Positions 48,038-63,347 of a DNA stretch of 64,000 bases are shown here, in pieces. Position 1 is the first letter of the stretch; each line of letters opens with the position of its first letter. The stretch comes from Amanita rubescens (taxonomy: Eukaryota > Basidiomycota > Agaricomycetes > Agaricales > Amanitaceae), in contig WION01000021.1 of the NCBI GenBank assembly GCA_015039365.1, forward strand, positions 1 to 64,000, written 5' to 3'. A program made the translations under genes and the position numbers. The notes beneath the pieces are model-generated. The model did no database searches, was not told the origin of the DNA, and saw nothing but the letters and a program-made list of their open reading frames with translations.

Positions 48038-48582
48038 AATAAATTAAATTAGAACTCAAGCAATAAAAAAACTCGAATACTTGGAGCTTGTTCTCTCGAT
48101 TTCGATTTCCGCCGCATTCGTGACTCAAGCGCGAAAGAAAGTGGCTGCCAAATCAACATCAGTGAAGAACAATTCATGGAAAGACACTTCGTCCTGCCAT
48201 CCGCAGTCTTCAAAGCCTTCAAGGCCCTTCATGGGAGCCCCACTTTGTTGGACTTGTTGTGACGAGCCACTAGCGCATAGTGCCTGAGGGATTTTCACCG
48301 AGGTTGTAAATGCCTATAAGATCGCAGCCCGGGTACCACCAAAGTTGTTCTGCACAGGCCCTAGTACTGTTTATGTCAATGCCTATCGATTCATCCGCTG
48401 TGATTGCCGCTCTAGTGAACATTATTAGATCTCAATTTAATAAGAACGCGTCTAAAAACATTTGTCCGCTCGAACACGTGCCACCTTTAGTCATTCCAGG
48501 CCGCCGCCGACGGGCTTGAACTGCTTCCCGCATGTCCAGATAATAGTACCTTTCCCCCCACCGCCACCCAGATTCCAAAGCA
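48038..48582. other. Intergenic, no gene seen
   Basis: About 545 bp between the HNH gene and the ankyrin gene. Only short open frames of no recognisable family are present. Confidence 0.4.
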
Positions 48583-49133
48583 ATGGCTACTCAAAATGAC
48601 ACCACACGGCCACCTGTCACACAGCTCCCATCCGACACAGTCGAATTTGCACACCGCATGTTCGACGCCGCGAGAACCGGTGATTCAGCGCTTCTTCTCG
48701 CAGCAGTAGACGCTGGGCTCCCAGTAAACCTGACAAACGCTCAAGGTTTTTCCGAATTTTGAATGCCCCGTGCTGACCAGGCTGACTCTCGGCGTACTCC
48801 AATACAGGAAATTCTCTCCTTATGCTCGCTTCCTACGCAGGGCACGCACAGCTTGTGCAAGACCTGCTCTCACGCGGTGCGGATCCAAACAGACTGAACG
48901 ACCTCGGTCAGTCTATGGTAGCTGGTGCTGTATTCAAAGGGCACGATGATGTGGTGGGAGTCTTGATGCGAAATGGTGCTAATCCAAGAATAGGGAGGCC
49001 AACGGCGATTGAGACGGCGGCAGTGTTCGGAAAAGGGAAAGAAACGATGGATGTCCTGGGTGCTAAGGAAGGGGATGTTGGTAAGGATGTGCCGTTACCG
49101 CCTGCAGCAGTCAACGCCAGTAAAAACGCGTAA
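48583..49133 (+). CDS. Small ankyrin-repeat protein
   Basis: Ankyrin repeats are protein-binding helical modules. The start MATQNDTTRPPVTQLPSD is followed by ARTGDSALLLAAVDAGLPVN. A 60-70 nt intron (donor gtttttccg, acceptor ccaatacag) joins NAQ to GNSLLMLASYAGHAQLV, then LLSRGADPNRLNDLGQSMVA and DVVGVLMRNGANPRIGRPTA. That makes about four repeats in about 160 residues, with no other domain. It resembles the small stand-alone ankyrin proteins found across fungi. The partner is unknown. Confidence 0.82.
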
Positions 49134-49193
49134 TATCATCGTTGAACGTTGAAAGTTAATGTAATAATGCAATGTAGTCAATCTATGCGGGGT

Positions 49194-50444
49194 CTAAACA
49201 CCATACACCTTCCGTGCATTCTCTCTAGCTTCCCTCATTACCCTTTCCGCATCCCAACCTGGCCCTGCAACGTTCGCGACGAATTCCGCTGTCCAAGGTA
49301 TCATCGCTGAATGACATAGCGGGAGTTTAGCCCCTTTAAGAGGTGGCAGGGAGTCATAGAGTGTTGCAGGGACCATGTAAGGTGCATCTGTTTCTAATAG
49401 GATTCGCAGATTTGTTGTTCCAGAAGAAGAGGGGCCATCCGTAGAATTTAAAGGTGATACAGATTCTGTGAGCCGTCTTACGACGGTGGAAGTGTCCTTA
49501 TTCGACGAGTACGATATCACGCCTGTTATCCCGATGTAGAGATTTGGGAAATGGTCTAAAAGTCGTTGTGCGAAATCGGGGGAATCGGTAAAGCAGTGTA
49601 TATGAATCTATGCGATGTCAGCAAAAAAAGAGTTGAATGGGATAGCCGAGATGAGGTACGGACCTTGTGATCCTTTGGCACATGTTCTTTCAAAATCCGC
49701 TCTGTATCGTCATCTGCCTCTCGGGTGTGTATTGTTAAAGGTTTTCCGAGCTTCACCGCTTGCTTTAGCTGCCGTATGAAGACTCTTTGTTGAACATCCC
49801 TAGGCGAGTTGTCGTAGTGATAATCCAGACCCATTTCTCCCCAACCCACGCATCGAGGGTGTGCCATTGCTTCGATACTGGACAAAAGTTAAGATTCAGA
49901 GAAGGGAGGACGATCTTGGAGGGCATACATTTCCTTTTCAATATCATCGGTGTAAAGTCTTGCTTCGTGCCTAATCTCAAGTCGGTGCCGAGACGAGGAA
50001 CGTTCAAAGTGTGCTTACGGATGGACACCTACGATGACAGTCAGTTCTACTGCGATACAAAACGCGGGACAACGCACCCATCACAAACCAATATTCAATC
50101 CCGCCCCATTTCGTTTCTCTATCCTCCTTCGTCACCGCAGAGTCTGCAAACTCTTTCCACATCCTCTGAACTGGAGCTTCACACCACACATCTACGATTG
50201 CTTGGATGTTTTTCCCCGCATAGAGCCCACGCATGAAATCAAACACGTTCTCATATAGGCCTGTTTTGTACCGCGAACGGTACGCAGCAAAAGTGGACGC
50301 GAGATGGGTATGAGTGTCAACGATGGGCGCGTTTGGAGCTTTTGAGTGCGCTGGGAGGAGAAGGAAGCTTTCTGGAGGAGTTGTTGACCGTTTTTTGCCC
50401 ATGCTGAGGAATCTGCGGAAGAGTAGGGGTCTGACTAAGGTCAT
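49194..50444 (-). CDS. TatD-family metal-dependent deoxyribonuclease
   Basis: TatD enzymes are amidohydrolase-fold nucleases (3'-5' exonuclease/AP-endonuclease activity) linked to DNA repair and apoptotic DNA breakdown. The start is MTLVRPLLFRRFLSMGKK. Metal ligands are visible in order: PIVDTHTHLAS, VGWGEMGLDYHY (Glu), LTIHTREADDD (His), IHIHCFTDSPDFAQ (His, just after an intron) and ILLETDAPYMVP (Asp). The end is REARENARKVYGV with TAG at 49194-49196. Compared with bacterial TatD there is an insertion after THTHLAS (YRSRYKTGLYENVFDF) and another before LLETDAP, as in other fungal members. It lies about 130 bp downstream of the FAD gene, on the same strand. Confidence 0.9.
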
Positions 50445-50576
50445 GTCACACTAAACACTTGAATGAGCAAATTGAAATTGAAATCTATGCAATGGTACAC
50501 TACAATAACAACAAAGGTGAAAACATTATTGAGAACATAAGTTTAGAAATCTCCGTGCCATGATTATGATCTGCGG

Positions 50577-52577
50577 TCAGGCGTTGATCGACAGTTCTTT
50601 CTGACCAACAATCTCGGAACCGTGTTCAGACCACCACTCTTCCACCGCCTCGTCTGCGTCATAAGCCATCAACGCGTCCTTCTTGGCCTTATCGACCCAC
50701 GCGTTCGGGTTCTTGCCAAATGCATCCTTGGGTATCGCTTCCCCACGCGCCTCCTTCAACACAACTTCCATAGCCTTAATCATCGCCGCGTCACGCTCGC
50801 GCTGCTCAGGTCCATCAGGGTGATGGAAGACCTTCTGTAGGGATAGAGCCATCAACTGGGTGCCAGTTGCGCGATCGTAGCGGAGCGTTTCGCAGGCTTT
50901 GAGAAGGGCGGGAATCTGAGATTTCGAGGTTATACGCGAGAAGAGGTTGCCGAGGACTGCTGCATCTTCAATCTAAACTCAATTAGAATGAATAGAGAGG
51001 GCATGGTGAGGGGGACTTACGGCCATTGAAGCACCCTGGGCGCGGTACGGCTAGAAAGTGCAATGAACATTCCATTCGCATACTGTGCTCCGGACTCGAG
51101 ACTCACCAACATGGGATGGCACGAATCGCCAATAAGCGCAACTCTTCCTCCAGAATGGGTCCAGGTCTTCAACGGAAGCCGAACCATTAGGCGAGACGTC
51201 AAAACCGACGTCACCATCGCTTGCAACTTTCGCAGACTAGCGATCGCATTAGAAAATCTTATTTCAGAGACAAGCGAAAAAAAAAGACAATTACCGCGGG
51301 TCCCAACCTTCGTAGGCCTTAAACATTTCGTTGACGTCACCAGGGCTAGACCACGACTCGGTCGCCTCATCATCAGGATGCAACATGACGAGATTGTACT
51401 CCTTTTTCCCTCGCTAGTGACCCAGATCAACTCTTGAACACGCCATTATAACAAACTCGGAGACGTACCACACAATACCCAACCACATGCATGTCCGGTC
51501 CCATCCACATGGTCGACTCGGGGTTATCTACGAACGACCTCAACTCAGGGTCTTTCAATAGACCCTCAGTGCTGATCGTCGCTCTGTATGCCGAATCTCC
51601 CGTAGGAGTCGGGGCATCGGGGCCTTGAACCATACACGTCCGAATGATGCTCTTTACTCCATCCGCACCGATGATCATGTCGCCATAAACGACCTCTCCG
51701 GACGAGAGGACCACATGCGGAGAGGGTGGATCGGGTGAGACGGAGACGACGCGAGAGTTCACGCGGAGGTTTATGTAAGGCGTCGCAAGGTCACACAAAA
51801 TTTTGTGAACATCGGCTCGCTGGATAACGGATGTCAACTTCCAGACATGTGAAACGGGAAATGTGTCAAAAAACTTACGTGGGCGTGGTAATAAGGTGCT
51901 CCATATTCTTTCGTCATCTTATCTCCAAAGATGTCGAACCCGACGCGTTCGCCATTATCGACTGCGAAGCGGCCGCGAGTGAGTAAAGTTTTTTGCTCGG
52001 AAAATTTGTTAAAAAAAACATACATCTGCGGAAGGAAATAGACTCTGGCATGACCGCATCCGTATCCAATCTTTCTTTAACGCCCCACCGGATGAGAAGC
52101 CGGCTTACGTCTGCCAAGACCAGTCAGTCCCCTGTTCTCCGAGGATGTCCGAGTTACGTACTGGGTCCAAGCTGGATACCCGCCCCAATTTCGCCCAGCG
52201 CCGGGGCGGATTCGAGAAGGGTCACTTTGTGCCCGGCTTTGCCTAAAGTGTACCCTGCAGCGAGACCGGCCAAGCCGCATCCAACGATGATGATGTCGAG
52301 TTTGACTGGTGCTTCGCCGGCCGGAGTCTATATGTGGATATTAGTATCCCTGAATCTTGATCGTAGCTATGGGCGACATGAAGGCACTTACGGGATGTGG
52401 TTTTGTCGACTTTTCCGCCGCTGGGCCATGTTCTATTGCGGGTGGGCGTGCCTGGAAGAAGTAGACTACCCATGCTTGAATGAGCGATAAGAGTCTTGAA
52501 AAGACTGCAATCTAATGACATCGTCGTATGCTTGCTTAGAGTCCATAAGCTTAAGCATAACGGAGTCGGCTTACCAT
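50577..52577 (-). CDS. FAD-dependent monooxygenase (salicylate-hydroxylase-like)
   Basis: Class A flavin monooxygenases use NAD(P)H and O2 to hydroxylate aromatic or other ring compounds. The FAD-binding Rossmann motif is LDIIIVGCGLAGLAAGYTLG with ESAPALGEIGAGIQL after it. Then come GVKERLDTDAVMPESISF, HAHVIQRADVHKILCDLA, the DG motif MIIGADGVKSIIRTC, and the GD motif GRVALIGDSCHPML, joined over an intron to PYRAQGASMA and IEDAAVLGNLFSRI. The end is GSEIVGQKELSINA. The ATG at 52575-52577 is itself followed at once by an intron (gtaagccg..cttccag), so the second codon lies in the next exon, which opens ARPPAIEHGPAAEK. No leader peptide is seen, so it is probably cytosolic. The substrate is unknown. 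Confidence 0.87.
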
Positions 52578-55500
52578 TTTTTGATAAAGTATTAAGGCTG
52601 TGGAGTATTGTGCAGTTGACCACGACTAAAGAAGGGGGCGGTAATGCAGTTGAAGGTGGATTATGTGCACGACTTATAGCGCTAGCTTTCCCGGTATGAT
52701 TCCTTTCGGAAACAAAATGGAGAGAAGGGTATCGCACTTAAGATAGAACAGATCGAATGGGTTTAACTGGCCTAGATGAACACGACGTCTTTTTTTGGAA
52801 TGTATATGGTCTGGCGTGTTTTGAACATCGAAGCAATGGTCATGTAGCATAAACATGTGCCCGATTCGAACGCACGAGGCCGGCGCGTGTCATTTCCGGA
52901 CCGCGGCCGAAACTACTTGATAGTAAAATCCCCAGGTAATGATAAAACCTCACTGGAGAAAATTGGCAACGTACAGAGGATGTTTATTGTGCGAAGGGTA
53001 GTTTTTTTACCGTGGTCTCGAAGGTCAACCGGGGAATGGACCTTGCAGGATATGTCAAGCGAGATGATTGGCGATGAGAATTCATCTGAAGGGATTGGAG
53101 CTGTCACCGCAAGCTGCGTTGCGTTCTGCTCGCAGTTAGCTGACAAACCAAGCAGTGCGAACTGTGCCTTGTGGGAAACGTCAAGTAAGGTTACTTAAGT
53201 AATAAGATATGACTGGATATGGTCTGCGTGCAGACTCAAAGCATCGATCATTGATAGATTGATATACGAACGCCAGATTATTGTTGATCATTTCCATTTT
53301 GGTGTATTGGCACATGTATGCGCAGCGGAAAATAGGGCGCGGCCGCTATCGCTCCGCAACCATGCGGTAGATTTTGGTAGACCGTGAAGGAGAATGCCGC
53401 GATGCCAAGATCTGGTTCGGAGGTTCGATATCGCGCTTGTTACATATCTATACTACTTACCACAGCATTAGTCAGTGCCAGACATAACCTCTATGCCAAG
53501 GCCACCTGGATATGCAACGCCTTGACGAATGGTGTTATACTTCTTGGTCATACTTTCTCCCGGTGCATTTACACAAGGCTGTACGAAGACAAATTGAATA
53601 CTCTGACGGAGCGACGAGTATTAATATTTTGCTACAGTTGCCCACTTGAGTGGTGGACGGTATTAGAGCCTCTGCTTTCCTCATGGACTTGACTCACCAA
53701 TAGAAAACAAACCCAGTACCGTCGGAGACGGTAGTAGACATGTGCTTTGTTTGTTCTTGTTTGCTTAATTGGCCTCGTTCCGTATCATTCCGAGTTACAC
53801 ATATCCAAAAGGCTTAACGGTTATTGTTTTCTCCTCTCGTATGAAATTGTGGCGGAAATTGACAGAACGGAGATGATGCTTAGAGGTATAAGGTCAGCAC
53901 TTAGTTCGGAACTGAACGTTGAACGATATTCCGTTGGCCGCCTGACGTCGACGTTATCTATCGGCGATTGCACTCCCAAATGAATATTCGATTTCTGTTG
54001 TTCGCTTTTGGGCCTTGGCAATAAGGCCGTGTCGCATTGGTACGTGCAGCAGATTGGAATGCTCGCCACGTCCAAGTCAATAGCATCTGTATTCCAGGAC
54101 ACTGATAGTCGTTTAGGTTAGACATCACACGTCGTCCCAACTACAGCTTCTACGCTTATACCTTTACCTTTACCTTGTTTTATAGTAGATATTTCTTTTG
54201 GAATATCTCGGTATACAAATGGAAGCCAAAAGATAAAGTGTGCCTGCAAACAATTTGATTGTTTCCGGTAGCGGGAAGAGTGCAAGACGAGAGCCGGTGA
54301 GGGCGCGTGAGGCAAGGGTCTGAGTCGGATCGGCTTAGAGGCAATCGATGACCAGTGGCGTGGATCAGGGGCTCAAGCAGAGTTTGATCGACATGACTAG
54401 ATGAGCGTCGGCTTGCGCCGATGTTCTCTTGAACGTGTGTTCACTCAAACATAAATTATCGTTCGCTACACACAACACGACACGGTCGATAAATACGTGG
54501 AATACGACATATTTTTGTAGTACAAGCGTACCACTCATCATACGCAGCATTGATTAGTGCAACTTAAGGAAGGACTTGTGCTGAAGTTCGATGATAAGAC
54601 GGGCAGAAGAAGAGTAGAGTTGGGTGGAGTAAAAGAGAGAGATAAGATAACCAACAGTTCCCACGATTCCGATCAGGACATGATTACATAACGAAGTAAT
54701 CCTCTTGAACAAGAAAGAAGTTGTACTACATCGCGACGCGCGCAGTGTATTATGCCTTCTTAAGCAGGAGAACCGTCAACCCACTCAAATCATCACTGAA
54801 AAAACTGCTGCTGCTGCTCTCGACAAGTCCTCGCCATCGCTACCATTGTAATCTCCCAAACTCAAGAGATTAATCTATGGATCCAAGCTGCCTTTCACTA
54901 CCCAATAGCTCAACGCATGTCACCCTTCTAGCTCGAATCACCTGATACTTCCTCCAGCCCAAATCCCTGATGCTGACACTTCTTTTCCGGAGTCAAAATC
55001 GACGAAATGAGAGATTATTTTCTTCCTCCGTCCTCCCCAGCATCAAGTCCATCGTGCCTGAACGCCAGGCTACTACCGACGTCTCACTTTTCATTCCGGA
55101 AAAGTCTGCATTTTCATCCCTCTTACTGTTACCCTGGATTTTCTTTGATGCCGTGCTTCACTCTTGCGCCGTCAACGAGTCTCTGGCCCAATTTGATCCA
55201 ATATGGTATCCCCGTTCGTCCTGAGATGTGCGTAGGTTGTTCCCCGACGATCCAGCCTCAATTAATCTTAACCGAGTGACAACTCTGCATCGCTGCTTAA
55301 CGTTGTGCCGCCAGTTATTGAAGAATGGGATAAACTAGATCCCGGACATGCTGTGCAGGACTGCCACTCGGAAAGTAGCGTATTGATCGGGTAGTTTCGC
55401 TCCTCCAGTGGTGAATGTGATGTCATTTTAAACTGTTCTGGCGCCTCTCTGTTAGGGCCAGAATTCGACTATTGGAATGAACATCAAAATGATTCTTGCA

Positions 55501-55672
55501 TGTATTATTGTAGTTTACAGGCAGACGAGTTGATTATACACATAATTCATCCGATCATCTCGTACGACGGAGAAAAAAAAGGTGCATATTAAATAAATTA
55601 AAAGTCAACGTGAAAACTGTGGTTGCATGAGCGTGGAGAGCGTTCCGCAAGTGATAAATGCTCACTTTGAGT
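52578..55672. other. 3.1-kb gap with no gene I can support
   Basis: Open frames up to 113 codons occur, none protein-like enough to name. Sequence near 52857-52910 contains a TTCGAA-type word but no tRNA fold. I see no tandem repeats or transposon ends. It may hold non-coding RNA or the regulatory DNA of the FAD gene and the Tyr/Gly-rich gene. Confidence 0.4.
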
Positions 55673-56146
55673 TTAATCATGGTGCCGCTTGTGTCGCCTT
55701 GAACTTCTGATGATCACCGTTTGCGGGATCGACGGATAGGATTGATACCGATAGTACGGAGATTGACGTGGATCCACACCGGTATTGTAGGGTACACCCA
55801 TGACGCCGAGTTGGTTGTTAGGGTATCCGGGTGACATGATTAACATTCCGGTACCCGGATCCGCTGAAGTCATGTACGGGCTGTTATATGCTTGCGTGCC
55901 AAAGTATGGTGATACTGGCGTGCCCCATGGACCCGGAAACTGTTGTGCCAGTGAGGTGTACCCTGGGGCATATCCCGGTGCGTATCCTGTTGTTCCATAT
56001 TGGGGAAATGTGGACCCATAAGAGGTACCGTAACGGTACCTCCCAGGGGAGGAAGTGTATGTGCAACTTGAAGAACGCCCGCCGTACAGGCTCAGAGGCA
56101 TCATTTCACTGCCGTAGTATGTTATCGTGCTGGGTGCTAGTTGCAT
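55673..56146 (-). CDS. Small Tyr/Gly/Pro/Ser-rich low-complexity protein
   Basis: A single-exon frame of 157 codons from MQLAPSTITYYGSEMMPLSL to a basic end RSSRRHKRHHD. The middle is aromatic and flexible: SPGRYRYGTSYGSTFPQYG, then repeats of GYAPGYAPGYTS, and blocks such as GPWGTPVSPYFG and QSPYYRYQSYPSIP. There is no signal peptide or membrane helix. The composition suggests an intrinsically disordered, possibly phase-separating protein. Similar proteins with a His/Arg-rich tail occur in Agaricomycetes without known function. The intact frame and codon-like texture support a real gene. Confidence 0.6.
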   Translation of the reverse strand: MQLAPSTITYYGSEMMPLSLYGGRSSSCTYTSSPGRYRYGTSYGSTFPQYGTTGYAPGYAPGYTSLAQQFPGPWGTPVSPYFGTQAYNSPYMTSADPGTGMLIMSPGYPNNQLGVMGVPYNTGVDPRQSPYYRYQSYPSIPQTVIIRSSRRHKRHHD

Positions 56147-56454
56147 GGTGATGTCGGCTTTGGACCCGGATGGAGAGCTTTATATGGCAAAATGCTTGCA
56201 CACCCTTTCACAGCAAGGAGGTGGTGCTGTTGACGTCAATGAATTGTTTTGGATATGAGCCACAGCAAAGTCTGCGATAGGTCATGATAAAGATAGAGAT
56301 AGTTAAGTTGCCAGGTCCAGGCGGTGCCAGTGCGGGGAACTTCGGATGCACCGGTCCGATGGGCGGGCACACATGACGCTGACGTAAGAGTTACTTTAGG
56401 GCCGGTACAGGCGCGTCCTGGACGCGGGTCGCGTCATACAAAGTCAGCGCAACC

Positions 56455-59775
<3,321 letters not shown>

Positions 59776-60171
59776 GGATTTGTTAGATATACATACATAT
59801 ATCCTTGTCAATAAATCAGTAATAATAGGGACTTGCAGTGAGACAAAACATTGAAAGCATCATTGGTAGCCAGATGTTACTACATACATATCAATTCCTT
59901 GCTCATCCATGCTCATCTAGCCCACCCTCAACAATTGCCTCAATTTTGTTGAAACATGCAACTGAGAGTGAGAGCACAAGAATAATGAGAACACAATGGA
60001 TATTGTTCTATGCAGGGAATGGCAGGGGTATACCCTTGACGATCCCTAAGTCCGCTAGGACAACTTCTATGCAAATAACTGGTTGCAACTAGTGCTTCCA
60101 GGTCTGGTCCAGTCAGGTTTTTTCAACTTTTTTGCCAAAATTTTGGAAAACCATGACCACGACCTCTTGGT

Positions 60172-61313
60172 TAGTGATGTGCCTGGCCTGGCTTGGCCTG
60201 AAGCCTGGGGCTTGGGCTTGGCCAAGGGTGGCTTGGGCCTGTAAAAAATACAGGCCGAGCTATGAGCCCAAGCCTGGCCTGGCTCAGGCCATGGCTCAGT
60301 GTCAGCATGCAGAACAAACATGCACAAAGAGATTGTAAAGAGAGAATAAATACATACAAAGAGAGTATAAGAGAGGCACTGGGAGTCGTGCTGACATCAC
60401 GAATGTGATTTGGATGCTTGTGGCCAGATGGCCTGGATTGTGATTCCGAATTGATGCGAATCACCTCAATATCTTTCAATAATCCGCTCTCGTCGAGTAC
60501 ATCAGGCGTGATCACATCTGAGCCTTTTTGATTATCTGATTAAACTGGAGTTAGTCGAGCAGAAGTGAAAGGATAGACCTGTTACTTACTTTTAGTTGTT
60601 GAAGTCAGTGATGTTGCATTGTCTACAGCCTCTGAGTCCACACATGGGTGTTTCTGAGTTGTAGAGATTGTCTTAAATAAATATCAACTTCCTGGATCAG
60701 ATAGTAGATTACTCACATTTGTGCATCATTCCAGCAAGCAACTCGAATCCAACATCATCATCATCTGTTGTAGCCCCAAGGCTGGCACTAGTAGTTGACG
60801 CTGCTGTTGGAGAGCATGGGAGTGGGAGTAGAGGAGTCCTTGATCTACTGACTGACAGGTCATTTGGTATTGTGCTGGTGGCAGCGGCAGGAGGGCCTGT
60901 GAGAGTAAGAGATGGGCCTTTGGCTAGTGCTGCTGGGCTTTCCGAATGGGTTGTGCCAGCTTGAGCGGCAGGGTGAGAAGATAAGGCAGGCACAGCTGCA
61001 TTATCTGCGCTTCTCACCTTCCCTGATGGCATACCAACCTGTTTGGGTCATGCTGTCAATCCAGGATTCTCAACATGTTCGTTGGACAGCACAGGAGTGG
61101 ATGAGGCCATGGTAGTAAGCAATATATTGATTATCACAATTAAGATCATAACAGTTACTCCAGCGAGGCTGAAAAACTATGTAGTAGATGTTCAGCAGCT
61201 GCCAGTGCTGAAGCCAGGGGCTCACAGCCTGTGTAGGGCCTACAACCCCAAGGGCCAGGCCTGGCTCGGCTCATGCAGCTCACGGCTTTGAGCTGAGGCT
61301 GGGCACATCACTA
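60172..61313. mobile_element. Non-autonomous hAT-like DNA transposon
   Basis: The element begins TAGTGATGTGCC and ends with the inverted form GGGCACATCACTA. It is flanked by 8-bp direct repeats CTCTTGGT (60164-60171) and CTCTTGGA (61314-61321), seven of eight bases equal. An 8-bp duplication and TAGnGnTG-type ends are typical of hAT elements. Subterminal GCCTGGCCT/GGCTTGGGC words occur near both ends. On the minus strand, starting near 61112, a degenerate frame opens MASSTPVLSNEHVENPG and goes on to GKVRSADNAAVPALSSH, perhaps the broken N-terminus of a transposase. At about 1.1 kb it is too short to be autonomous. Confidence 0.75.
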
Positions 61314-62451
61314 CTCTTGGACCTTGGTCCAGTCTTGGTTTTTTTTGGTCCTTCAACTGGATCTTAAAACCTAGTGGTACAAGAGCATTCATGCCATCAA
61401 ATCACTGGGTTTTAACAGGAACATTCCCATAGTATGAGCTTGCCAGCATAAGACTGAAGCCTTCATTTCATTTAGCCTTGGAATAGGGGGAAAGGGATTC
61501 AGTGTGCATATTGTTGCATTTTACATCAATTATTGTTGAGAAGACACAGTGTAGTACTATGTGCCTTCTGAATATGTCATACCTGCAGATTCTAATTCTG
61601 ATGGCTGAAAATTTTCATTCACATGGGTTTAATTGGGAATTTGGGATTGATGCCACTCAAATTACAAGAATCAAGATACAGATGAAGCTAAGGCTAGACT
61701 GCATATGTATACTGCTCTTAACTTTTAAGTTCTGTACATCAAGACTCAAACAAAAAAACAAACCTGAATTTGATGATGAGAATACCCCTCATTGAGGAGA
61801 GAATATCTTGTTTGATTTATTAAGCAATGAGTTTTGATCAGAATCACAAGATTTTTAGATTGGTAGGTAGCCAACATATAGTAATATGTCATATGATTTA
61901 TTCAGACTTTTTGCTTATGCCATTGTCTCACACCATTCCAATCTTTCCAAAACAGGCAAACATTGGGGCAGTTTTTTTACCCACTGTACATACTCTCACA
62001 AGAGTCAATTGTGCCTTTCTATACATTCTCCCATATGAATCTGACATTAGGTGCTACATTCCTACATGCAGTTGGCCTGCCCCTATTGCAAAAGGGGAAT
62101 TTCTATTCCATATTTTTATTTCCTTTGCAATATAATTTATATATGTAGATATATAGACTACTTACAGTTTGAGTGAAAAATAAAATAATTATAATCTATA
62201 ATAGCAATATACATAATTCTCTTATTAAATTATTATCTCTTTTTTAAGTTCAAGTAGAACACTATTGATCTTAATGCTTGTAGGTCATGAAACTTTCTGC
62301 AATGAAGTATCTCAAATCCTGGGTGCCACTGCAACAGACAATGACATTGGACCTGAATGATACCACTGAGACATTGTCTGATGAACACCATCATGGGTCC
62401 TGCACCCCCTCAATGGCTTGTACAATTCATGAGTGCTGCCCCACCTCAGTG

Positions 62452-62909
62452 TGTTACAACACGGTACAGACTCCCGCATTATGCTTACATGACATGTCGA
62501 ACATGTTTATTTTCTTTATGACTACCTTACTTGTCGTCTCCCTTATGCTCAACTCATACGGACAAGCTTGTTTCCTTTTATACCACTTCCTTATTCCACA
62601 TATGTATGACGCCATCCTTATACTGACTTCTGTACTTACCTTTATACATTAATTAGTACATCTCATTATACTTGCTAGTATAAAGACCACCTGTATTTTA
62701 GAGTCGAACCCTAAGTTTGACTTAGCTGTTTATTGTTGTCTGGCAATATAACTTTACTCTTAACTCATCAACCACAATCATCCTCAGATACTAAGTTAAG
62801 TCGTTAACTTAGTATTGAACTTGTAATCTTAATCAACATTTGACTTAGACTTGTAATCGTGACTAGAGTTGCTGTTGCAACTTAGGTTGAGATTAACGAG
62901 TTTGTAACA
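62452..62909. mobile_element. Solo LTR of an LTR retrotransposon (Copia-like ends)
   Basis: The 458-bp unit begins TGTTACAAC and ends TTTGTAACA, giving an 8-bp terminal inverted repeat. It is flanked by a perfect 5-bp duplication CAGTG (62447-62451 and 62910-62914). A TATAAAG word lies near 62680. There is no internal coding region, so it is a solo LTR left after recombination between the two LTRs. Orientation is not certain. Confidence 0.85.
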
Positions 62910-63347
62910 CAGTGGCTCATACAATTCATTGGCAATGTTGATCAGATGGAGGGAAACATCATGCAGGCCACAAACTCCAACCAGATGCATGCAGATACCA
63001 ATCAAATGTGAGCAGAGATGTGGGTGGGCTCTGCATGCATTGAGGTGGGACAAGCAAATGTGGGGGTTTCAAGATTGAATAGGTTGGAGATGAACAGCAA
63101 CACCAGTCACATTGCATATTGAGCAAAGCAAAAGTGGTGAGTCAGCATTTTCCAACACTAGATCATTGGAACTCATCCTCCAGATTGCCAGAGATGGTAT
63201 TGCACTTGCCAATGACCTCCTAATCCCAGGCATTTCTCCTTTAGTGGCTTTACAAGCAGTTCCCATGGTTAGGACTCCCACTGAGCCATAATCAATCTTA
63301 ATGGTCTAACACACCAAGGTATTCTACCACTGATTAAATTCTATAGC

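Larger units (their letters stand above)
59850..63342. other. Second CG-depleted island, transposon graveyard
   Basis: From just after the HELLS stop the sequence turns CG-poor and repeat-like. It hosts a hAT-like element (60172-61313) and a solo LTR (62452-62909) described separately; the LTR still contains CGs and so is probably younger. The remaining parts (59850-60163, 61322-62446, 62915-63342) have only AT-rich open frames that I do not consider genes. Confidence 0.6.

Noticed and set aside
52855..52930. Possible tRNA (TTCGAA T-loop-like word)
   Set aside because: The flanking bases do not pair as a T stem, and no acceptor or anticodon stem can be formed on either strand.
54970..55279. 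Two overlapping plus-strand frames of 84-90 codons
   Set aside because: No recognisable family, no splice context or neighbouring exons, and composition like the rest of the gap.
62441..62800. First guess of LTR end at the CTCAG word near 62790
   Set aside because: The unit would not end in CA and had no matching flank; the end at 62909 with CAGTG duplications and inverted ends is clearly better.
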